Below, one piece after another: positions 42,269 through 51,596 of a stretch of DNA of 64,000 nt. The position numbers were made by a program, and so were the translations under genes. The stretch's first letter is position 1. Every line of letters starts with the position of its first letter. Under the pieces are notes generated by a model. It did not search any database. It was not told the origin of the DNA and saw nothing but the letters and a program-made list of their open reading frames with translations. The stretch covers positions 35,117,914 through 35,181,913 of the forward strand of contig JALMGJ010000002.1 of NCBI GenBank assembly GCA_023362775.1, written 5' to 3'. This stretch comes from Charina bottae. Its lineage: Eukaryota > Chordata > Lepidosauria > Squamata > Charinaidae.

Positions 42269-42658
42269 TAGTTAAGCATGATAGTCAACAATACAACGAT
42301 CCTAGTGGGTAAGTGAAGTCATGGCTAGTTAATTCTTATTTGTTTGTTTTTGAATTTCGTCACCGCCCATCTCACTCAAAGAGCGACTCTTAGACAGTTC
42401 CTTATGGTTTCTACAGTCTGATGCACAAAATGAAGCAACATGATATTTTATAATATGAGAACAAGCAGAAAGAAGCAGAAAGACAACAAAGTGATCAGCA
42501 CTTCACCCAGTCTGGAAAGCATTTGAGAGGTAACAGTTTTACATTCAAAGACAGGTGGAAGGAACTTCTCTGCAATGGGGAAAGCGTCTTAGATTTAATC
42601 ACTCATTTTTTTCTCCCCCCAAAGCAAGACAATCACAGTCTTTTCTATTGCATGTGAG

Positions 42659-43155
42659 ATCAACTATGGGGTCATCAACCACATTCCTGAACAAAAACAT
42701 CATTTTCCATTTTTTTCCCGGATGACTCCAAAACAAGAGATTCCGCACTTCGCAATTGTCAAACTGGTCCTGCATTTCCGATGGACGTGGATCAACCTTG
42801 CTTCTCCGGACAATGAAAACGGGAAAATTCAGAATTTCCTGTTCGCTTGCAGCCCTAAAGGAAGGGGTCTGTGTTGCCTTCTCTGAAATCATCCCTGTGA
42901 CGGCTATGGAGAAAGGACTTTTCTTTATATTTTAGCAACAGAGAAGTAAAAGTTATTATTTGTCAACTGGACATTCAGGCCACATCAGTGCTACTAATAC
43001 TAATACTAATACTAATACTAATACTAATACTAATACTAATACTAATACTAATACTAATACTAATACTAATACTAATACTAATACTAATACTGGAAATTGA
43101 AAAGGCTAAAAGAAAGTTTGGGGAGAAAGTGTGGGTTGTAACAGCTTTGCCAGAC
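42659..43155 (+). pseudogene. V2R-3 exon 3, 5' part
   Basis: Homologous to V2R-2 exon 3 from INYGVI (acceptor ag with a weakened tract, catgtgag). It is broken by deletions near 42830-42850 and near 42930, and carries an in-frame hexanucleotide expansion at 42993-43090. It is cut at 43155 by a solo LTR. Exon 2 between this and exon 1 is missing. Confidence 0.9.
42993..43090 (+). repeat. (CTAATA)n hexanucleotide repeat inside V2R-3 exon 3
   Basis: About sixteen perfect units encode a Leu-Ile dipeptide run in the receptor frame. The same place in V2R-5 reads ATLMLAGLIIEIEEAK, with a single ctaata as likely seed. Confidence 0.93.
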
Positions 43156-43428
43156 TGTGATGGTCATGATCCTTATGCTATGAAATCAGAAACTCTTGCG
43201 ACAAGCCGTTAAGGATATGAAAGAGTTCTTTATTAATACACGTGATCAATCCCAATTCAAAGACTCGAATGAAGAAAGCCCGCACAAAACAGCAGTTAGA
43301 ATCCTCCCCTGCGTACCAGCCTCACTAACAAGCTGATAACACCATTTGGCCTGGCCTTGGTGTCAGGTTGCTCTCCTCATCAATTCTAATGAACATTCCT
43401 AACGGCCCTGCGGGCATGCCTAACTTCT

Positions 43429-46234
43429 TATTTTTGTTGTCTATTTGTTCAGTCGCTTCCGACTCTTTGTGACTTCATGGACCAGCCCATGCCAGAGCTT
43501 CCTGTCGGCCGTCACCATCCCCAGCTCCCCCACGGTTGAGTCCGTCACCTCCAGAATATCATCCATCCATCTTGCCCTTGGTCGGCCCCTCTTCCTTTTG
43601 CCTTCCACTTTCCCCAGCATCAGCTTCTTCTCCAGGGTATCCTGTCTTCTCATTATGTGGCCAAAGTACTTCAGTTTTACCTTTAATATCATTCCCTCAG
43701 GTGAGCAGTCTGGCTTTATTTCCTGGAGTATGGACTGGTTTGATCTTCTTGCAGTCCAAGGCACTCTCAGAATTTTCCTCCAACACCACAGTTCAAAAAC
43801 ATCTATCTTCCTTCGTTCAGCCTTCCTTATGGTCCAGCTCTCACAGCCATAGGTTACTACAGGGAATACCATTGCTTTAATTATGCGGTCCTTTGTTGTC
43901 AGTGTGATGTCTCTGCTCTTAACTATTTTATCAAGATTTGCCATTGCTCTCCTCCCAAGAAGTAGACGTCTTCTGATTTCCTGGCTGCAGTCAGCATCTG
44001 CAGTAATCTTTGCGCCTAGAAATACAAAGTCTGTCACTGCCTCCACTTTTTCTCCCTCTATTTGCCAGTCATCAATCAAGCTGGTTGCCATAATCTTGGG
44101 TTTTTTTAGGTTTAACTGCAACCCAGCTTTTGCACTTTCTTCTTTCACCTTCATCATAAGGCTCCTCAACTCCTCCTCGCTTTCAGCCATCAAAGTGGTA
44201 TCATCTGCATATCTAAGATTGTTAATGTTTCTTCCAGCGATTTTAACTCCAGCCTTGGATTCCTCAAGCCCAGCACGTCTCATTATGTGTTCTGCGTACA
44301 GGTTGAATAGGTAGGGTGAGAGTATACAGCCCTGCCGTACTCCTTTCCCAATCTTAAACCAGTCCGTTGTTCCGTGCTCTGTTCTTACCGTTGCTACTTG
44401 GTCGTTATACAGATTCCTCAGGGGGCAGACAAGATGACTTGGTATCCCCATACCACCAAGAACTTGCCACAATTTGTTATGATCCACACAGTCAAAGCCT
44501 TTAGAATAGTCAATAAAACAAAAATAGATGTTTTTCTGAAACTCCCTGGCTTTCTCCATTATCCAGCGGATATTGGCAATTTGGTCTCTAGTTCCTCTAC
44601 CTTTTCTAAACCCAGCTTGTACATCTGGCAATTCTCGCTCCATGAATTGCTGGAGTCTACCTTGCAAGATCTTGAGCATTACCTTACTGGCATGTGAAAT
44701 AAGTGCCACTGTTCGATAGTTTGAACATTCTTTAGTGCTTCCCTTTTTTGGTATGGGGATATAAGTTGATTTTTTCCAATCTGATGGCCATTCTTGTGTT
44801 TTCCAAATTTGCTGGCATATGGCATGCATCACCTTGACAGCATCATCTTGCAAGATTTTAAACAGTTCAGCTGGGATACTGTCGTCTCCTGCTGCCTTGT
44901 TATTAGCAATGCTTCTTAAGGCCCATTCAACCTCACTCTTCAGGATGTCTGGCTCTAACTCACTGACCACACCGTCAAAGCTATCTCCAATATTATTATC
45001 CTTCCTATACAGATCTTCCGTATATTCTTGCCACCTTTTCTTGATCTCTTCTGCTTCTGTTAGGTCCTTACCATCTTTGTTTTTGATCATAAAAATATTC
45101 CCTATTCTCTTTAGTCTGATTCTAAATTTTGCAATAAGAAGTTCGTGATCTGAACTACAGTCAGCTCCAGGTCTTGTTTTTACCGACTGTATAGATGTCC
45201 GCCACCTTTGGCTGCAAAGGATGTAATCAATCTGATTTCGGTGTCGACCATCTGGTGAAGTCCATGTATAAAGTCGTCTTTTAGGTTGTTGGAAGAGAGT
45301 GTTTGTTATGCACAGTGAGTTGTCTTGGCAAAATTCTATCAGCCTATGTCCTGCTTCATTTTGTTCTCCCATACCATGCTTGCCTGTAATTCCAGGTGTC
45401 GTCTGACTACCCACCGTAGCATTCCAGTCTCCTGTAATGAAAATAACAACTCTTTTTGGCGTATTATCCAGTAGGTGCTGCAGATCCTCATAGAACTGAT
45501 CTACACCTGCTTCTTCAGCATCTGTGGTTGGGGCGTATATTTGGATCACTGTGATGTTAAATGGCTTACCCTGAATTCGAATTGAGATCATTCTATCGTT
45601 TTTTGGATTGTATCCAAGCACTGCTTTAGCCACTTTATTATTAATTATGAAGTCTACTCCATTTCTTCTGTGGTCCTCTTGTCCACAGTAGTAGATCTGG
45701 TGGTCACCTGATGTGAAGTGGCCCATTCCAGTCCATTTCAGTTCACTGACACCTAAAATGTCTATATTTAATCTTGACATCTCACCAATAACTACATCCA
45801 ATTTGCCCTGGCTCATAGATCTTACATTCCAGGTTCCTATGGTGTGTTGATCTTTAGAACATCGGATTCGTCGTTCACCACCAGCACCGTTGGCCGCTAG
45901 CCATCCTTTTGGCTTTGAGCTAGCTGCGTCATCACATCTGGGGATAGTTGAACGTATCCTCTGTTCCTCCCCAGTAGCATTTTGACCATCTTCCGACCTG
46001 GGAGTCCCATCTTCCGATGGTATACCGACATATCTCTGGTTGTACTGATCCATTTAGTTTTCACAGCAAGAATACTGGGGTGGGTTGCCATTACCTTCCC
46101 CAGGGATCATATTTAGTCTGACCTCTCTGCCACGACCTTCCTGTCTTGGGTGTCCCTTCATGGTTTAGCTCATGGCTTCATTGAGGTGCTCAAGCTCCAG
46201 CACCATGACAAGGTAACGATCTCCTTTGCTGGAG
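43429..46234 (-). mobile_element. BovB (RTE-clade) LINE, copy 1
   Basis: A 13-bp duplication (atgcctaacttct at 43416-43428 and 46235-46247) flanks the element. The left end is the BovB 3' terminus (gttcagtcgcttccgactc). It carries one long ORF. Inserted in a solo LTR, which is itself in a V2R exon. Confidence 0.95.
43441..46053 (-). CDS. BovB endonuclease-reverse transcriptase ORF
   Basis: An uninterrupted 870-codon frame. The N-terminal APE endonuclease shows GTWNVRSMSQGKL, GVSELKW, GDWNATVG and SSDHELLIAKF. The RT shows KAAGDDSIPAELFK, VQAGFRKGRGTRDQI, GVRQGCILSPYLFNLYAEHI and the catalytic RYADDTTLM; the C-terminus has YGCESWTIRKAE and KRKRGRPRARWMDD. It would nick DNA and copy its own RNA at the nick. 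Compared with copy 2, about 140 residues are missing, in frame, between RLKRIG and MIKNKDGK (the linker between nuclease and RT). So the frame is open but the protein is shortened. Confidence 0.92.
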   Translation of the reverse strand: MDQYNQRYVGIPSEDGTPRSEDGQNATGEEQRIRSTIPRCDDAASSKPKGWLAANGAGGERRIRCSKDQHTIGTWNVRSMSQGKLDVVIGEMSRLNIDILGVSELKWTGMGHFTSGDHQIYYCGQEDHRRNGVDFIINNKVAKAVLGYNPKNDRMISIRIQGKPFNITVIQIYAPTTDAEEAGVDQFYEDLQHLLDNTPKRVVIFITGDWNATVGSQTTPGITGKHGMGEQNEAGHRLIEFCQDNSLCITNTLFQQPKRRLYTWTSPDGRHRNQIDYILCSQRWRTSIQSVKTRPGADCSSDHELLIAKFRIRLKRIGNIFMIKNKDGKDLTEAEEIKKRWQEYTEDLYRKDNNIGDSFDGVVSELEPDILKSEVEWALRSIANNKAAGDDSIPAELFKILQDDAVKVMHAICQQIWKTQEWPSDWKKSTYIPIPKKGSTKECSNYRTVALISHASKVMLKILQGRLQQFMERELPDVQAGFRKGRGTRDQIANIRWIMEKAREFQKNIYFCFIDYSKGFDCVDHNKLWQVLGGMGIPSHLVCPLRNLYNDQVATVRTEHGTTDWFKIGKGVRQGCILSPYLFNLYAEHIMRRAGLEESKAGVKIAGRNINNLRYADDTTLMAESEEELRSLMMKVKEESAKAGLQLNLKKPKIMATSLIDDWQIEGEKVEAVTDFVFLGAKITADADCSQEIRRRLLLGRRAMANLDKIVKSRDITLTTKDRIIKAMVFPVVTYGCESWTIRKAERRKIDVFELWCWRKILRVPWTARRSNQSILQEIKPDCSPEGMILKVKLKYFGHIMRRQDTLEKKLMLGKVEGKRKRGRPRARWMDDILEVTDSTVGELGMVTADRKLWHGLVHEVTKSRKRLNK

Positions 46235-46327
46235 ATGCCTAACTTCTACTTCAAAGCATTCTGTTTGAGACACTAATTACTACAGCCCCTTTTCCCACAC
46301 TGACAGGATGTCCATCCTGACACAGAC

Positions 46328-46712
46328 CTAAGTATGGGTTGTTGTTTTTTTTACAAACTGCTTAACTACCAGCCTAAACAGCTTTTGTTATCCTTCTTAA
46401 TTCAGACAAACAGAAGGACGCAGTACTATAATATTGATGCATATTATTCTGCTATCAAACAGTTTGTGAATGCAGCATTTCAGTGTTCCTATTCGAGCCC
46501 TGTGTTACCTAAGAAAGTTTGGGGGAGGTGCATAGACAAAGCAAACTTGGATACCCCACCCCATGAGAATCCTATCTGAGATTGGCTACAGCATTTCCAC
46601 CACAATCCTGGTGGTGTCCTGGGTCCTCGATGCTGCCTATTCTGCCCAACTGACTCATAGGGAGATGCAAGTTTGAGACCGTCTTGTACCCCAGATGGTA
46701 CAGCCATGGCAG
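46328..46712 (+). pseudogene. V2R-3 exon 3, 3' part
   Basis: Resumes after the solo LTR with similarity to QHKHLLLSFLTQAKERTQ and the exon end QPWQ before GTAAGA. Frameshifts and a TGA near 46577 break it. Confidence 0.88.
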
Positions 46713-47110
46713 GTAAGATTTTTCCTTTGAGGTTTTTCTGATGGAGCTCCTTCATTTCCTCAGTTTTCTATCAGAGGTGGACAGGCCTGGAAGTTGGGTG
46801 GGATATTCCCCAGAGCAGTTGCCCAGTTGGTAGTGCTTGTTCTCACCAGATATGGAGGCTTAGAGAAAAAGATGGAGATCCTTTTACTGAATCTTCCAAA
46901 CTGAAGCAGGCATGCTGATTTGGGATGTTGTTGGAACAGGGAATGCTGTCTCAAAAGAGAGGGAGGCTATTTCTCCGTCTGCAGATGAAATAAGCACCAA
47001 AATGTCACAGCAGCCATCAGGTTCCCTCTTATTCATACAACATTAGTCTTATCTAGTTTGAAAACCAGGGATTTCTTCTCAATTCCTGCCCTGCCACAGT
47101 AAGAAGGCAT
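46713..47110 (+). other. V2R-3 intron 3, first part
   Basis: Similar to the start of intron 3 in V2R-2 and V2R-5 (cagaggtggacaggcctgg block, then the gagagaaagatggagat block). No exons 4-6 of V2R-3 follow. Confidence 0.75.
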
Positions 47111-47520
47111 CTAACATATGATAAGGACCCCATCAGCAAAGGAATTCCATCTGGTGGGGTCCAGGAGGCGGGTCTTCTCTGCAGTGGCATCCCCTCTTTC
47201 AAATACATATCTTGCCACCGGAGCTGAGGCAGGTTTCCTCGCTCCTGGCTTTCTGGAAGGTTTTGAAGACCTGGTTCTGCCACCTTGCCTGGGATGGGAA
47301 AGGCAATAGCTCCTCCTGGGGGTGGCTGGTGCCATAGTGCCCTCCCTTTTATTTGAGATCTATTAGCCCTTGGATTTTACACTTATTTATTCTATTTATA
47401 TTGGTTATTGTACTTTCATGTTTATATTTTTAGCTATTGATTTTATTGTAAGCCACCCAGAGTCCCCCGGTTGGGGGAGATCGGCGGCGATATAAATTTA
47501 AATAATAAAGAAATAAATGC
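47111..47520 (+). mobile_element. L2-type LINE/SINE 3' end
   Basis: The last 80 bases (taagccacccagagtccccc, then gcgatataaatttaaataat) are a retroelement tail of the type inserted at 17.8 kb. The preceding part could encode the end of an L2 ORF (RRRVFSAVASPL) but frames are unclear. Confidence 0.6.
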
Positions 47521-48290
47521 TCCATCCCGGCATCTTCAACACAAAAAAAGGTCAGTTGACCTGCTTCTGACTGCGGACTCCTGCTCATAGATGGCACCCA
47601 CCACCACCATTTATCTTCTGCATTTGTCCTCTCTAGTAGCAGCACGTCCCAAGGCCTTTCCCTGTTCTTCCTCCTTCCTTTAAAAACCAAACAGAGAACA
47701 TGTAGCCCCATTGCTTCTCCCAGTTCTTCCATTTCCCACCACCTCATTCATGCTTTCATAAAGTAACGAGGGATCAAGTTGCAGACCCTACAAAGATGGC
47801 AAAAAACATCACTGGCATGAAATGGGCTACCTCTATTGCCTTTGTTTTTAGATTCTTCCAAATGCCCCTGTTGTGCTCCTGTATGTCTGGCATGTAAGAA
47901 TGGAAGCAATTTTTCTGGTTTTCTATGACCATTTCCATTTTTGATCCCTCACCAGCCGGTAGAAAAAGCATCAATTGCAGCATGGCAGTAGAAAAGGGGC
48001 AGGTCTGCGGGCAGCACCATCTGACATCTCTAGGTTCCTTTCTGGGGTCCTCATTCTACACCTCAGGTGTGTCACCACCTGACCTGAATGAAAACAAACT
48101 CCCAGATCAAAATCTCAGAGATCTGTAGGACCTTTCTCCCCTTCCAAACTGGGTGATGGAAGGCCCACCCATATTCAATACGCACTGCATGTTTCTTCCT
48201 GCCCAAATGTTTCCTAAGACTGTTGCAGATTTCTGATAGATCCCTGGCACACCCACATCAGCCCGAAATGGTTGACATTTAAATGTCCCT
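47521..48290 (+). other. V2R-3 intron 3, remainder
   Basis: Non-coding; the block ggcaggtctgcgggcagcac near 47998 recurs at 53.74 kb and, less exactly, at 60.93 kb in the V2R-5 intron. Confidence 0.6.
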
Positions 48291-48410
48291 ATTGTAGTTT
48301 TAATTAATTTAAGATCAGAGTTATAGAAACGTATTGAGAGATCAAAAAATAAACTGAGCATTTGCAGTAGAAAAAAAGTTACTTTTATTTTAAAACAAAG
48401 AAACAGAAAC

Positions 48411-48970
48411 TCAACAGCATTTCTTCCTAATTTCACAGTCATCTTTCTTAAAAGTTACAACATACCCAGATGCTACTAACTGACCCACAGACAAAAGGTT
48501 ACTTTGAAAATTAGGTACAAATAAAACATTTTTAACAGTTTCCCCCAAATATGGAAGATGCATATCACCTTGACCCATGATCTTAGACATAGACCCATCA
48601 GCTAAGGAAACACTTTCTTTGTTAGTTTTAGACAGAGACACAAAAGAATCTTTATTATTACAGATATGGCTATTTGCTCCACTATCTAAAGTCCAAATAT
48701 CTTTATTATCACAGTTTTCAACAACCTGTGCAATGTGAGAAGACTGTAGAGCCTTCTTTCTTGTTGTTTCTTTCTTCTGTAAAATCTTCTTACCTTTAAG
48801 CAACTGGTCACAGTCCTTGTGAAGGTGCCCAGGAGAACCACATAGAAAACAACGCTTGCTTGAAAATGCAACAGCTTGAAATTCAAGGTTTTTCCATTCT
48901 CTTGGCTTTTCACACTGAGGCTTTATTGAAGAATTAGACACAGCCTTTTCTTGCCTGAGGCAGCACAGAA
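48411..48970 (-). pseudogene. Copia gag end and protease start, fragment
   Basis: The minus strand encodes a CCHC knuckle (CFLCGSPGHLHKDC), a basic linker and the protease start WTLDSGANSHICNNKDSF, followed by LPYLGETVKNVLFVPN and NLLSVGQLVASGYVVTFKK, which in Ty1/copia follow the protease site. Both ends are cut off. It is a separate copy from, or a displaced part of, the Copia piece at 54.3-55.2 kb. Confidence 0.88.
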
Positions 48971-49337
48971 TCCCCCTCAAGGACAAGAACCTGTGGAGGG
49001 AGGCCTGGCCTGTAGGCCCCTTTACACCCTTCAAGGCTTTGGCATCTGTACAGACTGAGCCCCAAAGTCTTCTTCAGGTGGCTAAGCCAACTCATAACTG
49101 GGCAACTGCCTATGATTAGGCAACGCCTCTGCTCAAATACAGTATTGTGACAAGTTTTTAGCTAAGCTGTGCTGTGTCTTGGCATCCCAAAAACAACCTC
49201 TCACATAGCAATGGTAGGGAAAACATGTATTTAGCCCTGAAAAACATGGAGGCCTGAGAAAGAAACTCAAGGCTGCCCTGCCTTATACCCTCCTTAGTAT
49301 AAGATAAGCAAAGAAGAGACACCATATGGCTTGCATA
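48971..49337. other. Unassigned spacer
   Basis: No recognisable gene or repeat. Confidence 0.45.
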
Positions 49338-49345
49338 GCTTATGG

Positions 49346-50129
49346 CAGGGCTTTCCAAACTTTTGCCATTGGCGACACACCAACGGCTGGCCCACAAAAA
49401 CCCGGAAGCACCGAGGCCAGTACGGTGCAAAACCCGGAAGTGCCAGTGGCGGCGCTTCCGGGTTGTCACCGCGGCGGTAGCAGCTGCTCCTTTGAAAGGG
49501 CAGGCTCCAGGAACCCCGAAAATGCCCTCGGTTCTGGCAGGGAGGCAAAAAGCCTCCCCGCGCCCACGCGCACATTGCCGAGCTTTCCAGCGCTCAGCTG
49601 TTCCGCAGGGAGAATTTCCACCCCGGCCCCAGAACAGCTGTGCCAGGAATCCTGGCAGCATGCGCGTGAGGCTTTTTGCCTCCCTGCCGGAACCGAGGGC
49701 ATTTTCGGGGTCCCTGGAGCCTGCCCTTTCGAAGGGGCAGCGCCGCTGCTGCCATTGCCTCTTCGAAAGGGCAGTCTCCGGGGACCCCGAAAATTCCCTC
49801 GGTTCTGGCAGGGAGGTGAAAAGCCTCCCCTCGCCGCACACGCATGCTGCCCGGCACAGCTGATCTGGGGCCGGGGTGGAAATTCTCCCCGTGGAACAGC
49901 TGAGCACCGGAAAGCTCGGCAACGTGCGCGCGCGGAGACTTTTCACCTCCCTGCCGGAACCGAGGGCATTTTCGGGGTTCCCGGAGACTGCCCTTTCGAA
50001 TGGGCAGCCGCTGCTGCCGCGCGGCAACCCGGAAGCACTGCCGCTGGCGGTTCCGGGTTGTCACATTACACACTTGTGGCCCCCAGGTGACACAGTATTG
50101 TGTTGCGACACACAGTTTGGAAAGCCCTG
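49346..50129. mobile_element. Non-autonomous hAT element with internal inverted repeats
   Basis: Ends are inverted (cagggctttccaaacttt ... agtttggaaagccctg), and an 8-bp duplication with one mismatch flanks it (gcttatgg 49338-49345, tcttatgg 50130-50137). The 784-bp interior is built from at least four alternately oriented copies of a segment with gaaaatgccctcggttctgg and tgccttttcgaaaggg-like ends, so the whole can fold on itself. Open frames on both strands are by-products. Confidence 0.9.
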
Positions 50130-50399
50130 TCTTATGGTGTCTGTTTCCCGATCTGGCCCACCTCAAAGGGCTGACATCAATCTTGAAGGCCCAAGAGTGG
50201 GAAGGTATCTTACTGTTCCCACCAGTTAGTGACAAACTATTCCTTCTACCAAGAAACCCCATGGATACATATTGAAGACAGAGCACCAGATTATGGGTCC
50301 CACAGGATGGGTCAAAATCAACATATCCTGAGGAAGAGCTGAAGATGATTTGAGGTACAAATGGGATTTTTGCTGTGGCTGGATAAATCTTTCAGGGCA

Positions 50400-51367
50400 G
50401 ATATCCAAACTAAAGCACATCCCAGACAGATGGTTGCCCAGCCTGTGTGTAAACACATACAATGAACGGAAGGCCCCCACCTTTCTAGAATCCTTGATTT
50501 TACTCAGAAGCTTCTCATGCCTGTCAACTCAGTTCATTATTACAAGGGATAGGAGAAAAAGATTAGTATTGAAAGTGCATGTTTCTGCTGTGGTGAGACA
50601 AATATATGAAAAGCTTTTTGTCTTCTGGGAAACAGGGGTTTGTGCCTTGCCATGTCCTTCATAGCAGCCATTTTGTGATGGCCATGAGGAGCTTACAAAC
50701 TTCCCAATTTACCACTGAGCCAAAACAATGCAGAATCTACCCTGTCATATATGAACATCTGAGAGAAATGACCTAATTTTTATAGTGACCATAGGCCTGA
50801 ACATAAACTCCAGCATCTTCAAAATAAGTTTGGTGAGTAAAAGGAAATCAGACTTTCCTGAATTGGTCCTTTGAGGAACAATTAAACTCTTCAACAGGAA
50901 TTATGCCCATGGCCTCTCCAACTTATTTCTCCAGATGCACCACTGCAGATTGTCATATCAAGGGTCCCCTGTGATTGCCTCTCCCTTTATAATTATCAAA
51001 ATCATGGTGATTTATTCTATTTCCACCAAAGCATATGAGATGCCCACCCACCTCTGCTCCTGGTCATATTTCAAACCAAGGAAACAAACACTTAGCAATT
51101 CCCAGTTGAGCAACCTTGATAAATATTTAGTAACACCTCATATAAAAAAAACCTTCAAAACATCTCCAGCTGTGTAGAGAGCATATGGTGAGACTCGTGT
51201 AGGCAGTGATTGTGCCAGTCTGAAATTCAAGGCTGCCCCTTTATTGTGCTTGGCTGAATTTCATCTCCCCGATAGAGTCAGTGTGGCTGTATTCTTTGGC
51301 GAGATAATGGTGCTTCTACTTAGAAAGCTCTGAGACCAAAGACATAGAAGTGTAGCAGATCTCCACC
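50400..51367 (+). promoter_or_regulatory. V2R-4 conserved 5' flank
   Basis: Aligned with the flanks of V2R-2 and V2R-3 along most of its length, though the stretch with the shared ttttgcag acceptor is deleted near 50800. gtgtggctgtattctttgg and ctccaccATG are kept. Confidence 0.55.
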
Positions 51368-51588
51368 ATGATATGTGAAAATCTGCTGCTGCTGCTGCTG
51401 TTTCTTCTGTCCCATTTTCCCTATGGAATGGTGATGTCCAAATGTTCATTAAATGTGTTAAAAGGAGAAAACTATTCATTTAATTACTACAAGTCAGGAG
51501 ACGTCCTGATTAGTGGAATCATATCCTCATCCTATTCTGACCTTCGACCATACGTTTTCTCCATGCCCCCCACCCACAGCTTTTTAAG
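51368..51588 (+). CDS. V2R-4 exon 1 (signal peptide)
   Basis: An open exon encodes MICENLLLLLLFLLSHFPYG, a signal peptide lengthened by repeated CTG codons, then CSLNVLKGENYSFNYYKSGD up to MPPTHSFL. It ends in phase 2 at GTAAGT as in V2R-2. A BovB copy lies nine bases into the intron. It may belong to the decayed V2R-4 or serve V2R-5, whose own exon 1 is not seen. Confidence 0.85.
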
Positions 51589-51596
51589 GTAAGTTT

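Larger units (their letters stand above)
43156..46322 (-). mobile_element. Solo LTR in V2R-3 exon 3, split by BovB
   Basis: Ends TG...CA with a 5-bp duplication (cagac at 43151-43155 and 46323-46327); without the BovB it is about 348 bp. The minus strand shows aataaagaactc as poly(A) signal, giving that orientation. Layout resembles the Gypsy LTR at 23 kb. Removing it restores the exon order of V2R-3. Confidence 0.85.

Noticed and set aside
49158..50286. Open frames of 230-290 codons on both strands
   Set aside because: They lie over the inverted-repeat hAT element, show no domain motif and mirror each other because the segment is self-complementary.
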